Source of the DNA: GCA-2720975 sp964467985
Lineage (GTDB): Bacteria; Planctomycetota; UBA1135; GCA-002686595
Direction of reading: 5' to 3'
DNA: 64,000 bases
Assembly (NCBI GenBank): GCA_964467985.1
Contig: CAYXTP010000004.1
Span: 186,001-250,000 of the forward strand
Shown: positions 18,253 through 27,601 of the stretch, piece by piece
Layout: every line of letters begins with the position of its first letter
Position numbering within the stretch: the first letter of the stretch is position 1
Notes under the pieces: model-generated
Told to the model about the DNA's origin: nothing
Seen by the model: only the letters and a program-made list of their open reading frames with translations
The model's database searches: none
Position numbers and translations under genes: made by a program

Positions 18253-19496
18253 AGGCCCCTCATGCTAGCGCCGTTGGAGGATGTCGCGGGGGGAGAGATG
18301 ACGAACGGACGGCCGGCCAGGGAGAGGGTGGACACTACGGGACAGCCCGCGGTCAATTCGTCGAGTAGCGCTCGCGATTGATTGGACTCCACCTCGAGGA
18401 GCACCAGATCGGCCCGGGCACCCGGCGCCAAGCAGCCTACCTGCCCCTGCATGCCGATTGCACGTGCGGAGCCGACGGTCGCCATTCTCCAGACTTCCAG
18501 CGGGTCGAGGCCAGGGTAGTCTTGGCGCATGAGAGCCATCTCCACACGCATGTCCAAGGCCGAATTGCTGGCGAGTGAGTCTGTACCGAGGGCCAGATTG
18601 ACGCCGGCGCGTCGGAAGTCATCGAGGGCAAACGGCTCTCGCCCAAAGAAGCGATGACTGCCCGGGCAGTGAATCAGACTGGTTCCTGAGGCGGCCAGCC
18701 GCTCGGGGTCCCCGGGACTGGGGAGGTTCCCGTGGACTAAGCTCGTACGGGGTCCCAGCAGGCCTGCATCCTCGAGCAGGTCGAGTCCCGAGCGCAGGGG
18801 GGATGGGCCTAGGTGCTCGGCCAAGGGGCCTCGCCCGTGCAGCAGGTACTCCTGCTCCTCCTCGCTCTCCGCCCAGTGCACCGTCACAGGTAAGTCTCGC
18901 TGACTGGCCATCGTTGCCAGCTGAGCCCCAAGGCTCGGACTGACGCTGTAGGGGGCGTGGGGCGAAATCGCGCCGGGAACATCGGTGGCGGCCAAGCGCT
19001 GCTCCAAGTCCTCGATTGCGGATCCGGTCCTGTCAGGCTGGCCGGCATCGAGGCACTCGTGATACAGGCGCGCGGCCATTTCGGTGTGGACGGCCCATTC
19101 CGAACTGACACCAAGACTCGAGATCTCGCCCACGCAGGTGCACCCACTGGACAGCAGGGCCTCGGCCCCTTGCTCGACAGCGCCCCTCAGGTCTTCCTGA
19201 CTGCACTGAGCTCGTTCTCGAAGCAGATCGGCAATCCAGTCCGCAAAGAGACCGCTGCCCGAGAGGCGCCCGCCTAGGCCGGTCAACTCCAGGTGCGCGT
19301 GCGCATTGACGAGGCCGGGACAGAGGATTCCCTCCCCCAGGTCAAGCACCTCGGAACCCAACTGACTGGCTAGGCTGCGTAGGGAAGCCTCGCCGAATAC
19401 GACCTGCACGACCTGCCCACTCTCTACGTGCACGGCGCCGTTGCCCATTGGGCCGCGGTCGTCATCCAAGATCCACTGGGCACGTATCAGACCCAT
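18249..19496 (-). CDS. Amidohydrolase-superfamily deaminase (chlorohydrolase/SsnA-like)
   Basis: This 415-residue metal-dependent hydrolase carries the subtype III ligands. NAHAHLEL at residues 64-71 supplies the first two histidines, SPHAPYSVSP and HWAESEEEQ the next histidine and glutamate, and LALGTDSLASNSALD the aspartate. The N- and C-terminal strands form the usual small beta-sandwich (GILCPGLVN and APGARADLVLLE). This group includes aminofutalosine, methylthioadenosine and guanine deaminases. The NAHAHLELTGL and FADWIADLL elements recall aminofutalosine-deaminase-like enzymes, but no menaquinone gene is nearby, so the substrate is open. It is coupled to the metallophosphoesterase downstream. 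Confidence 0.88.
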   Translation of the reverse strand: MGLIRAQWILDDDRGPMGNGAVHVESGQVVQVVFGEASLRSLASQLGSEVLDLGEGILCPGLVNAHAHLELTGLGGRLSGSGLFADWIADLLRERAQCSQEDLRGAVEQGAEALLSSGCTCVGEISSLGVSSEWAVHTEMAARLYHECLDAGQPDRTGSAIEDLEQRLAATDVPGAISPHAPYSVSPSLGAQLATMASQRDLPVTVHWAESEEEQEYLLHGRGPLAEHLGPSPLRSGLDLLEDAGLLGPRTSLVHGNLPSPGDPERLAASGTSLIHCPGSHRFFGREPFALDDFRRAGVNLALGTDSLASNSALDMRVEMALMRQDYPGLDPLEVWRMATVGSARAIGMQGQVGCLAPGARADLVLLEVESNQSRALLDELTAGCPVVSTLSLAGRPFVISPPATSSNGASMRGL

Positions 19497-19533
19497 GCCT
19501 TCACCTGCGGGGGAAGGCCCCGCCCTGTGAGCA

Positions 19534-22500
19534 TCAGTCGGGAACCACGCGCACGCGCAAGTTGGTCACCCCGGCTACATCTGCCAGCACGTCGCCAGGA
19601 ACATCTGCCCCCTGTGACGTCCCGTCAAAAATGATCGCGAAGCGGATCATGTTGGGAGTCGTGGAGAAGTTGTTGAACATGTCGGGATGATCCACCCAGG
19701 GGGTGACGGAGGCCGGGTCGATTCCGGCGAACAGATCATTGACGTCCCCGTTGCACAGGTCCGTGGTTCCATCCGTACGCGCTCCCTGGAAGCGAATCAC
19801 TACGGGAGCTGCGGTGACCGATCCGCCCTGTGTGCCCAGACTGATTCCGAATTCATTCTCCCATGAGTTGCTCAATAGGCCGTTTGCACCACGGAACGGA
19901 ATCGTGACCTCCGGCCCACCACCCGGGGTGTACAGGATATCCATATTCCAGCCCATCTTGTCCGGATCGCCGGTGTTGTCATCCTCTTCGTCAGAGACGA
20001 AGAACAGCGAGAAGAACGTGCCGGATGGTTGCAGCCAGCAGGACATGGAAGCCGAGATCGAATCCGGGCGGTGAGTCGTGGCCGACCATCCGGGCCCGTC
20101 GAGAGCGTTCTGACCGTTGTCCACGCTGATCCATGAAAGGGAATCATCAACGGGGTCATAGGGCAGGACGGATGAAGCGATGAGTGAGCGCGAGACTCCT
20201 CCAGCGACGTCCTCGACGCGCAGGAGTCCGGGACTGCCGGCTCCACCCTGGGAGAGGCTCCATACACCGGCACCACCCAGGCCGCCGCTAATGTCGATGG
20301 TGCCCGCTAGGGACGCGATGTCGACCACCATGCTCTGCAGCTTGATGGCCCCACCGGATCCCCCCCCACCGGGAGTTGCGAACTGAGTGAAGTCCACTGT
20401 CCACGTGCTCGCGTCACACATGAAGTTGCTTAGAGCGGCACGCGCTTGGCCGCCCTGACCACCAACGGCCTTGATCTGGCCATCCACGGCCAGGCGCTTG
20501 CCCGCGGTGAGCTGCAGGGCACCGCCACCGCCGCCGCCCATGGCGCCTGAGTGATCGTGCCAGGCCTTGAAGAAGTTGTTGACGCTGATGCAGCCGATGT
20601 CGAGCCCGAGGGGATCCCACGCAAAGGAGCCGTGCGGGTGGTTGCCTCCCCCTCCACCGCCCGAGCCGCCGCGCAGGAACCCGTCCCACCAATTGAGCAG
20701 GCGTTGGCTGTAGCCCACGTTGTCCTCCGCGGGAGCTTCGATGCCGATGGTGGAACTGTCCCCCCCGGGTGTGTCGGGCGCACCGTTGTCCTGACCTGCG
20801 GGAGCGAGAGCGGTTGAGAGGGTCGAATCCGAGGTTCCGATTCCACCATCCAGAGAGTAAGCCCCTCCTGATCCCACACCGCCGACCATCATGCTACGGC
20901 ACTCCAGGTTGGAATCGTTCGCGTTGTAGGTATTCACCCGGTTGAAGCCGAGCCCCTGGCTGTTGTTGTCCGCTGTGGTGTTGGTGTTCACGATGGGGTA
21001 GTTCGTCGGGTATTGGACTCCGCCAACCCCGCTGCCCAAACCGACAGAGCGTCCCACACCCATGCCTGCCCGGCCTTGGGTGTTGGCGCCGAAGTTCGCG
21101 ATCACGTCGTTTTCGCAGAGCCCCAGGGCCGCCATGGCAGCATTCACGCTCATGTCAAATCGGTCACCGCCAAAGCCTCCGTCGGCACCCCCAGCAGGAG
21201 CCACGGGCACGCTCAGTTGGGTTTCAGGGTCCACGATGCTTGAGTCATGATCTGCAGGCTGCACTCCGCTCAGGTCCAGAATAGATCCCGAACCAATATT
21301 GGCGAAACCCCGCACGTACAAGCGCGCGGGCTGTGATCCGATCAACACCAGCTTGGAACCCGAATCCAACGTCAGCGACTGGAATTCAAAAGCACCATCC
21401 GTGACCGTGATCGAATCAGGGTAGTTGCCCAAGGTGCTGGGAAAGTTCACCGCATCCGCATTGCCGAGGAGGTCCGGAAGCAAGTCAAGGGCCAAGCCAT
21501 CCACAATCCCGAGGGGGAAGTTCTGCGAATCGGTGTTCAAGACGAGGGTCTGCCCGCCCTGCACACGCAGATCTCCCAGTCGACCCGAACCACCACCCAC
21601 TCCGCGGGTCAAGCGGCCGCCGCCCCAGAAGGCTCCGCTGCGTTGGCCGTCCTCGTTTGAATTCGGGTCCGGCCACGAAAGCAGGAAATCCTCTCCCCCG
21701 TCCGGTACGAGAACCTCGCCCAACTGAGGCAGTTCGGTGATGAAGGAGTGGGTCCCTCCGCCTACGCCGATCGGATTCGCGACAAGGTCCTGAACGGCCG
21801 GCGGCAGGGTCAGCACAATGCGGCGAGGATTGAGGGGCGCGTTGGGACCCGCCGAGGGCAAAGGCACATCGGTCACAAACAGCAACGTGGTCGTGAGCTG
21901 TGCGAGATCCACTGAAAACGAGAATCGCCCCGAGATGGGTGTGCGATCCGGAGTCGCCAAGTCTCCGTCCTCATCCACGTCCACGGCGATAGACGGGGAG
22001 GCGCCAGTGGAAGGATTCAGAAGAGTGGCGACGTTCATCACATCGTCGAACTCGAAGCGGATCGCGGTTTGACGGTAGACGTCGTCGAGCTCAGTGCCCC
22101 CGTTGAGCAAGACGTCGGAGACAACGATTGGCGTTCCGTCAGCCTCGTAGCCCACGACCTGATCCACAAACATCTGGGCGGACGGCCGCCCGGGCACCGG
22201 GTCGATCACACCCTCAGTGGTCTTGATTGTGCACTGCATGCGGCTCTTGTTCCTGATGCCTAGCGTGCTCTGGATGAAGGGCCCGAAGTCCGACTGGGCC
22301 AGGCCGGGCAGAAAGATCCTGTAGGAGGTCGAGGAGGCAAATCCATGGATCGGCGTGCCGTTCTGATCAAAGGTCAATGACGGTCGAAAGATCAGGCGGC
22401 GCGGGTTCGTAGGGTCGGTAAAGAATTGCCCCGAAGGGGTCGTTCCGTTGGCCACGTCCGTCACCCTGAAGGAGCTGGAGTTGACGCTGAACAGGTCAAA

Positions 22501-22719
22501 GGGCTCCGAGAAGATGATCGAAATCTCCTGGTTCTGATACGTGTTGGCGATGGCGCAATTGACCTCGTTGCTCGTCACGCCATCTGTGCAACCCAGGGTG
22601 CACGAGACGATATAGAAACTGCCTTCGGAGGGAGTGGTGCCACTCTCAGTGGAACAGCCCGACAACAGGGCGAGGGCCGAGAGAGAGAGGGCGACAGGAG
22701 AGATGCGCGGCGTCCACAT
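19534..22719 (-). CDS. Giant secreted lipoprotein, Ig-like plus glycine-rich solenoid (paralog A)
   Basis: This 1061-residue protein is predicted to be surface-exposed. A signal peptide with lipobox LLSGC puts the lipid on Cys22. The mature N-terminus has a C-x3-C-x10-C motif (Cys40, 44, 55; CTLGC). A SbsA-type Ig-like domain follows (ISIIFSEPFDLFSVNSSSF), then a DVDEDGDLATPD loop near residue 250 that resembles a calcium-binding turn. The middle is beta-strand repeats. From about residue 650 to 820 there are glycine tracts alternating with strands (GGGGSGGAIKLQS, GTIDISGGLGGAG) as in a beta-solenoid. A C-terminal beta domain ends in VRVVPD. It is a tandem duplicate of the next gene. Function unknown; adhesin or surface-layer roles are inference. 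Confidence 0.85.
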   Translation of the reverse strand: MWTPRISPVALSLSALALLSGCSTESGTTPSEGSFYIVSCTLGCTDGVTSNEVNCAIANTYQNQEISIIFSEPFDLFSVNSSSFRVTDVANGTTPSGQFFTDPTNPRRLIFRPSLTFDQNGTPIHGFASSTSYRIFLPGLAQSDFGPFIQSTLGIRNKSRMQCTIKTTEGVIDPVPGRPSAQMFVDQVVGYEADGTPIVVSDVLLNGGTELDDVYRQTAIRFEFDDVMNVATLLNPSTGASPSIAVDVDEDGDLATPDRTPISGRFSFSVDLAQLTTTLLFVTDVPLPSAGPNAPLNPRRIVLTLPPAVQDLVANPIGVGGGTHSFITELPQLGEVLVPDGGEDFLLSWPDPNSNEDGQRSGAFWGGGRLTRGVGGGSGRLGDLRVQGGQTLVLNTDSQNFPLGIVDGLALDLLPDLLGNADAVNFPSTLGNYPDSITVTDGAFEFQSLTLDSGSKLVLIGSQPARLYVRGFANIGSGSILDLSGVQPADHDSSIVDPETQLSVPVAPAGGADGGFGGDRFDMSVNAAMAALGLCENDVIANFGANTQGRAGMGVGRSVGLGSGVGGVQYPTNYPIVNTNTTADNNSQGLGFNRVNTYNANDSNLECRSMMVGGVGSGGAYSLDGGIGTSDSTLSTALAPAGQDNGAPDTPGGDSSTIGIEAPAEDNVGYSQRLLNWWDGFLRGGSGGGGGGNHPHGSFAWDPLGLDIGCISVNNFFKAWHDHSGAMGGGGGGALQLTAGKRLAVDGQIKAVGGQGGQARAALSNFMCDASTWTVDFTQFATPGGGGSGGAIKLQSMVVDIASLAGTIDISGGLGGAGVWSLSQGGAGSPGLLRVEDVAGGVSRSLIASSVLPYDPVDDSLSWISVDNGQNALDGPGWSATTHRPDSISASMSCWLQPSGTFFSLFFVSDEEDDNTGDPDKMGWNMDILYTPGGGPEVTIPFRGANGLLSNSWENEFGISLGTQGGSVTAAPVVIRFQGARTDGTTDLCNGDVNDLFAGIDPASVTPWVDHPDMFNNFSTTPNMIRFAIIFDGTSQGADVPGDVLADVAGVTNLRVRVVPD

Positions 22720-23103
22720 GGGTCAAACGTCGTTGATTGGGGGACAGGGAAACGGAGCAATTCGCGGCCACGATCCTACAGCAAGCACGCCACTTGCACT
22801 CCCACCCAACCAGGCTTCTTGGGTGTAATTGCGAAGGCCTGCCCTGGCCCATCGCCAGCCCCGCCCTCTGGCAGAGCCGGAGTGTCTGGCGCGGCAGAGC
22901 GCAGCGGTGTAGCCCCGATCTTGCACCTCCCCCAAGGTGGCAAGCGAGTCAGCACGCCAACACCTTACCCAAGATGCAGCACGCCCGAGCCCCGCGCGGG
23001 ACGCGCCTGGTGGGTCCAGCGCGGGACGCGCCTGCTAGCACCTGGTCCCGGCCATGTGCAAGGCGGGCCTCGGCCGAGCTACAGGAACTCCGATTGTGGC
23101 CGG
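22720..23103. other. Intergenic region between tandem lipoprotein paralogs
   Basis: These 384 bases hold no supportable gene. They contain a 16-bp direct repeat at 22994-23034 and presumably the promoter of paralog A and the 3' end signals of paralog B. I see no strong rho-independent terminator. Confidence 0.45.
22994..23034. repeat. Two copies of a 16-bp direct repeat
   Basis: GCGCGGGACGCGCCTG occurs at 22994-23009 and again, identical, at 23019-23034, with a 9-bp spacer. Each copy contains an internal inverted repeat (GCGC...GCGC). It could be a local duplication or a repeated binding site. Nothing else supports a function. Confidence 0.6.
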
Positions 23104-26100
23104 CTAGTCCGGAAGTACTCGCACCCAGAAATTGTCGATCCCATCCACTTGATCCAGAATCGTGCGCGGGGAATCACCGGGCTGGCGCGTGTTGTCGAAC
23201 ACGATCACAAAGCGCATCAGGTTGGGCGGCGGCTGGAACGAATTCAGTAGCGCCGGGTGATCTACCCAAGGGGTGACCGAACCGGGCACGATAGACGTGG
23301 TCGGGTCGTTCAGGTCGAGATTGCAGTAGTCTTCCACCCCGGTCGTGCGTGCGCCCTGGAAGCGAACCACGATGGGAGCCGCCGCTAGGGTTCCGCCTTC
23401 CGTGCCCAGGGTCTTCCCGAATGTGTTTTCCCAGGATTGCATGAAGAAGCCGTTGCTGCCCCTGAAAGGAATGGTCACTTGGGGTTGCCCCACCGGACGA
23501 TACAACAGGTCCATGTTCCAGCCCATCTGGGCGGCGCTGCCTGTGTCTGAATCGGCTTCATCCTGCACGAAGAACATGGAGAAGACCGAACTCGATGGCG
23601 TCAGCCAACAAGAAGAGGAAGCGCTGATCGCATCCGGACGATGATTCGAAAGAACCCACCCGGGGCCATCAAGGGGGTTCTGACCGTCGTCGACACTGAG
23701 CCAAGACAACGAGTTGTCGCTCGGATCAAAGGGCAAGACGGATGGAGCCGCTAGTGCACGGCTCAGACCAGCGAGGTCCTCAATCCGAACCAGTCCAGCA
23801 CCGCCAGCACCGCCAAGGGAGTTGGCCCAGCTCTTGGCCGTTCCACCAATGCCTCCTGACACGTCAATCGTTCCGGGGTTGGGCGAAAGGTCGACCACAA
23901 TGCTTTGCAGCTTCACGGCGCCTCCCGAACCACCACCACCGGGGGTCGCGAACTTGCCGTAGTCCACGCTGCAGAACGGCGGTGGAATGGGGTTGCGCGG
24001 CTCGCCGCCCCGACTTCCGCTCGCGTCAATCGAACCGTCCAAAGTGATGCGCTTCCCAGAAGTCAAGTGCAGGGCACCGCCACCGAAGCCGCCGCGTGCT
24101 CCTGAGTGATCCACCCAGGCGTGGAAGTTGGAAAGAGGCCCTACGCACGCATCTAGTTTCGTGCCGTTGTGCCCATCGGCCCAGGTTCCAAACGGGTGGC
24201 CGCCGCCCCCGCCCCCGCCTGATCCACCGCGCAGGTCACCCTTGAACCAGCGTAGCTGGCGACTGTCGTAGCCCGCGTTGTCCTCCGCAGGAGCCTCAAG
24301 CCCCACTTCGGAGGGGTCGCCGCCAGGGGTGTCGGCGGCATTGTTGGTCACGCCAGGAAAGTCCGATGTCGGGAAGACCGAGGAAGCCACGCCCACGCCG
24401 CCCGCGGTCGCATACGAACCGCCCGAACCTGAACCGCCCACCATCATGCTGCGGCACTGAGTGTCGAGAGTGATCGGATCGAAGAGGGTGCTTACGTTGA
24501 ACCCAACCTCCTGCGAACCGGTTGTCAACGTGTCGAGGATTGGATACCGGGTGGGGTACTTGTCCCCGCCCAATCCGGCTCCGGCCGAGCCGACACGGCC
24601 CACGCCCATGCCCTTGTAGCCGGAGGTGTGGGGTGCGACCACAAGCACAGGGTCGTTCTCACAAGCAAGCAGACTCACCATGGGCGAGTTGACCGACATG
24701 TCAAAGCGCGAACCACCGAAACCTCCGTCTCCTCCACCGGCCGCGTTGACGGGGGTGCCCAACTGCGCGAGCGGGTCCAGAATTGTGGAGTCGTGATCGG
24801 CCGGGATCGCCCCAGAAAGATCAATCACTGCGCCGGCCTGAATATCAATGGGACCACGCACGTAGACGCGAGCCGGGTTCAGGCCCTCAAAACGAATGGA
24901 ACCGCCAGGGGCAACGACCAGTGAGTTGAATTCAAAGACTCCGTCCGTGACGGTAATTGTGTCGGGGAAGTTGCCGAGAGTGTTCGGAAAGCCGACGGGA
25001 TCCGGGTTACCTAGTAGGTCGGCGACCTGATCGAGCAGGAACCCATCCGTTGTGGTCAACGGGAAAGTCTGGCCGTCAGTGTTCAGCACAAGTGTCAGGC
25101 CCGCGGGAACGAACAGGTCACCTAGTCGTCCGGAGCCTCCGCCGATGCCGGGCGCCAACCGACCGCCGCCCCAGAATGCGCCGCCACGATTGCCGTCCTC
25201 GTTGGATCCTGCAGAAGGATAGGAAACGGTGAAGTCCTCTCCGCCGGGCGGCAGAAGCGATTCTTGCAGCAATGAAATCTCAGGGATGAACGAACGCTGC
25301 CCGCCGCCGCTCGTCACCGAATTGGACACCAGATCCTGCACGTTGGCCGGAATCGTCAGCACGATGCGACGTGAGGATGTTGGCGCGTTGGGACCCGCTG
25401 AAGGCAGGGGCAAGGAAGCATCGAAATACAGGAAGGTCTCCAGACGATCGAAGTCGACCCCAAAGCTGAAATCCCCATCCACGTCGTAACGGTCTAGGGT
25501 CGCCAGGTCTCCGTCGTCGTCCACCTCGATGGTGATGTAGGGCGCATTCTTGCTCGCGGGGTCCAGCAGGGTCGCCACGTTCATCACATCGTCAAAGAAG
25601 AAGGTGATACGCGTTTGGCGCCAGACATCTTCGATCTCGGGGGTCGATGTGACGACCACGTCGTAGTCGAACTGATTGGCGTTTCCGTTGGCGTCGTAGC
25701 CCGTGACAACATCTACCGTGGTGACAGCTGTCGGGGCGCCGGGCACGGGATCGATGATGCCCAGGCTCGTGCGAATGGTGCACTCCATCCGCGATTGGTT
25801 GACCTGACCGGACGTGCTCTGAATGAAGGGGCCGAATTCGTCCTGCGCCTTGCCCGGAATACTGATCGCGTAAGAGGCGTCCTGCTTCAGACCGAAGATC
25901 GGGTTGCCGTTCTGATCAAAAGACAGAGAGGGTCTAAAAATCAGCCGCTTGGGGTTGGTGGGATCCCCAAAAAACTGTCCGGGGGGCGACGTGCCGTTGG
26001 CGACATCTACAACCTGGAAGGTGCTTGAGTTCACCGAGAAGAGATCGACAGGTGCTGAGAACAACAGGGCGATTTCCTGGTTTTGAAATGTGTCGATGAT

Positions 26101-26313
26101 CGAACAAGTGATCTTGTTCCCGGGCGCCCCGTTCGTGCAACCCAGCGTGCAGGTCTCCACGTAGAAGGCGCCGCCATTGGAACTGCTGCTGCCGGAGCAG
26201 CCAGCTAGGCCCAGGGCCCCGATGAAGGCCCCCGCCGCGAGGGCCTTCTGAACGGTCGTCCGCGGGGATTTCTGCAGGCCGAAGGCCCGGGTGGTGGTGC
26301 GCTCAGTTCGCAT
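23104..26313 (-). CDS. Giant secreted lipoprotein, Ig-like plus glycine-rich solenoid (paralog B)
   Basis: This 1069-residue paralog is colinear with the downstream protein over its full length. A long n-region precedes the signal core, and the lipobox LAGC places the lipid on Cys39. The same C-x3-C-x10-C motif follows (Cys55, 59, 70). The Ig-like segment has LLFSAPVDLFSVNSSTF, the acidic loop reads EVDDDGDLATLDRYDVDGD near residue 263, and SAGPNAP and AFWGGGRLAPGIGGGSGRLGD are shared almost verbatim with paralog A. Glycine tracts and a C-terminal WSATTH/WVLSNH-type beta domain end in VRVLPD. Similarity is spread over all domains, which indicates whole-gene tandem duplication followed by divergence. 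Function unknown; likely an outer-surface structural or binding protein. Confidence 0.85.
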   Translation of the reverse strand: MRTERTTTRAFGLQKSPRTTVQKALAAGAFIGALGLAGCSGSSSSNGGAFYVETCTLGCTNGAPGNKITCSIIDTFQNQEIALLFSAPVDLFSVNSSTFQVVDVANGTSPPGQFFGDPTNPKRLIFRPSLSFDQNGNPIFGLKQDASYAISIPGKAQDEFGPFIQSTSGQVNQSRMECTIRTSLGIIDPVPGAPTAVTTVDVVTGYDANGNANQFDYDVVVTSTPEIEDVWRQTRITFFFDDVMNVATLLDPASKNAPYITIEVDDDGDLATLDRYDVDGDFSFGVDFDRLETFLYFDASLPLPSAGPNAPTSSRRIVLTIPANVQDLVSNSVTSGGGQRSFIPEISLLQESLLPPGGEDFTVSYPSAGSNEDGNRGGAFWGGGRLAPGIGGGSGRLGDLFVPAGLTLVLNTDGQTFPLTTTDGFLLDQVADLLGNPDPVGFPNTLGNFPDTITVTDGVFEFNSLVVAPGGSIRFEGLNPARVYVRGPIDIQAGAVIDLSGAIPADHDSTILDPLAQLGTPVNAAGGGDGGFGGSRFDMSVNSPMVSLLACENDPVLVVAPHTSGYKGMGVGRVGSAGAGLGGDKYPTRYPILDTLTTGSQEVGFNVSTLFDPITLDTQCRSMMVGGSGSGGSYATAGGVGVASSVFPTSDFPGVTNNAADTPGGDPSEVGLEAPAEDNAGYDSRQLRWFKGDLRGGSGGGGGGGHPFGTWADGHNGTKLDACVGPLSNFHAWVDHSGARGGFGGGALHLTSGKRITLDGSIDASGSRGGEPRNPIPPPFCSVDYGKFATPGGGGSGGAVKLQSIVVDLSPNPGTIDVSGGIGGTAKSWANSLGGAGGAGLVRIEDLAGLSRALAAPSVLPFDPSDNSLSWLSVDDGQNPLDGPGWVLSNHRPDAISASSSCWLTPSSSVFSMFFVQDEADSDTGSAAQMGWNMDLLYRPVGQPQVTIPFRGSNGFFMQSWENTFGKTLGTEGGTLAAAPIVVRFQGARTTGVEDYCNLDLNDPTTSIVPGSVTPWVDHPALLNSFQPPPNLMRFVIVFDNTRQPGDSPRTILDQVDGIDNFWVRVLPD

Positions 26314-26605
26314 GGATATCCGTGACAGGCGTGTGGCCGGAGGAGGGCCGCTGCCGTGGCGCTGGGCGCCGGGAAAAAGGGGGCGGAAGGGGAAAACTCG
26401 AGTCGAGGCCTGGGGTAGGACCTACCCGAGCAGCGAAGCAAAGTTGCTTCCCTGCTGGATGGCTCCTGGAAGGGCTCGTCAGGGTTCTGGGGGGGCACTA
26501 TATTGCCGTCTGTGGCCCCAATGCCAAGCCCCTAGGGGAAGAGCCGAGCCACTCAAGCCACTACAGCTCCCAGTTCGCCACCAAGCCCTCCCGTGCAGCC
26601 CGCCT

Positions 26606-27592
26606 ATGCTCCCCGCTGATACCCATCCCGAGCCCGCCAAGGGGTCCCTATTCAACTTCGCCCTCGCTTGCCTCGGCTGGGCCCTGGTCCTGCTCCCCTC
26701 AACAGGTTGCGCCCCGGCAGACCCCGCCGAGGCGGGAGATTCGAGCTCACAGGACCCTGTGGCCTCCGTCGGTTCGCCGGGAGTCGGCGGTGTGCAACGA
26801 GACTCGGCGGGCATCCCCCTTTCCGCGGAGATCAGCGAGGCGGTACGCGCAGAGATCAAGGCTTTTGTAGACGCGATGATTCCACCACCTATCGAAGCGA
26901 CCAGCGACCTGCACGACGACTGGCTGCAGGAGACCCGCGCCCTGCGCAAGCAGCTGGAGACCCGCGAGGAAGAAATCGGAAACGCGGCCCTGCACGCGTT
27001 CACGGGTGAAGTCAGCGATCGGACGGTGACGCGCAATGCCTTGCTGACGATCGGTGCGCGTTGCTCACCTCAGGCCGCCGCACCCCTGCTGCGCGAGTTG
27101 ATGGTGACCTACGGCTACCGCTACGACGACCGCACCTCGGCTGCGGTGCTGTTGGCTGAAGTCGATCCGGAAATGTACATGACAGCGGCCGTGGATCACC
27201 TGCGCCGGCGGAAGCGAGCCTCGAAGACGATGCCACCGGACGAATTCCTGATCCGAGGCTGGGTCACCGCCTGCGAGACTGCGGGCAAGTCTCCGGTCGA
27301 CATGTTGGCGGATGTGGCCACCAACCTGATCATCGATCCGCCCGCCCGCTACGCAGCCGCCGAGGCGCTGGGCAGGTACCCTGACGTCAATCTGGGTCGT
27401 GAGGCTCTCAAGGCTTGCCTGGTGGAATCCACGGGTGACGCTTATTTGAGACGCAAGGCGGCCCAGGCCATCCGGGCCTCCTTCAACGCCGAGGAAGCCT
27501 GCTCGCTGTTCTCCTATGTCCTTACCCGGGAAGTGGATGCAACTTTTGCCATGTTCCTGGACGACATGTTGCAGCACCTCGGTTGTAAGTAA
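26606..27592 (+). CDS. Lipoprotein with HEAT-like helical repeats
   Basis: This 328-residue protein has a signal peptide and lipobox (LLPSTGC, lipid Cys35). A short acidic Ser/Gly linker follows, then an all-helical domain. Repeated helix pairs such as RNALLTIGARCSPQAAAPLL, RYAAAEALGRYPDV and YLRRKAAQAIRASFNAEEAC have the spacing and small-residue pattern of HEAT-like repeats, usually protein-binding scaffolds. The frame remains open upstream to 26291, but that part overlaps the divergent lipoprotein gene. The ATG at 26606 begins a normal signal peptide. It is 9 bp upstream of tatD and probably co-transcribed with it. Specific role unknown. Confidence 0.78.
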   Translation: MLPADTHPEPAKGSLFNFALACLGWALVLLPSTGCAPADPAEAGDSSSQDPVASVGSPGVGGVQRDSAGIPLSAEISEAVRAEIKAFVDAMIPPPIEATSDLHDDWLQETRALRKQLETREEEIGNAALHAFTGEVSDRTVTRNALLTIGARCSPQAAAPLLRELMVTYGYRYDDRTSAAVLLAEVDPEMYMTAAVDHLRRRKRASKTMPPDEFLIRGWVTACETAGKSPVDMLADVATNLIIDPPARYAAAEALGRYPDVNLGREALKACLVESTGDAYLRRKAAQAIRASFNAEEACSLFSYVLTREVDATFAMFLDDMLQHLGCK

Positions 27593-27601
27593 GCTGCGAC
27601 G

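Noticed and set aside
26291..26605. Upstream extension of the HEAT-like lipoprotein frame
   Set aside because: It overlaps the divergent lipoprotein gene, and the ATG at 26606 starts a proper signal peptide.
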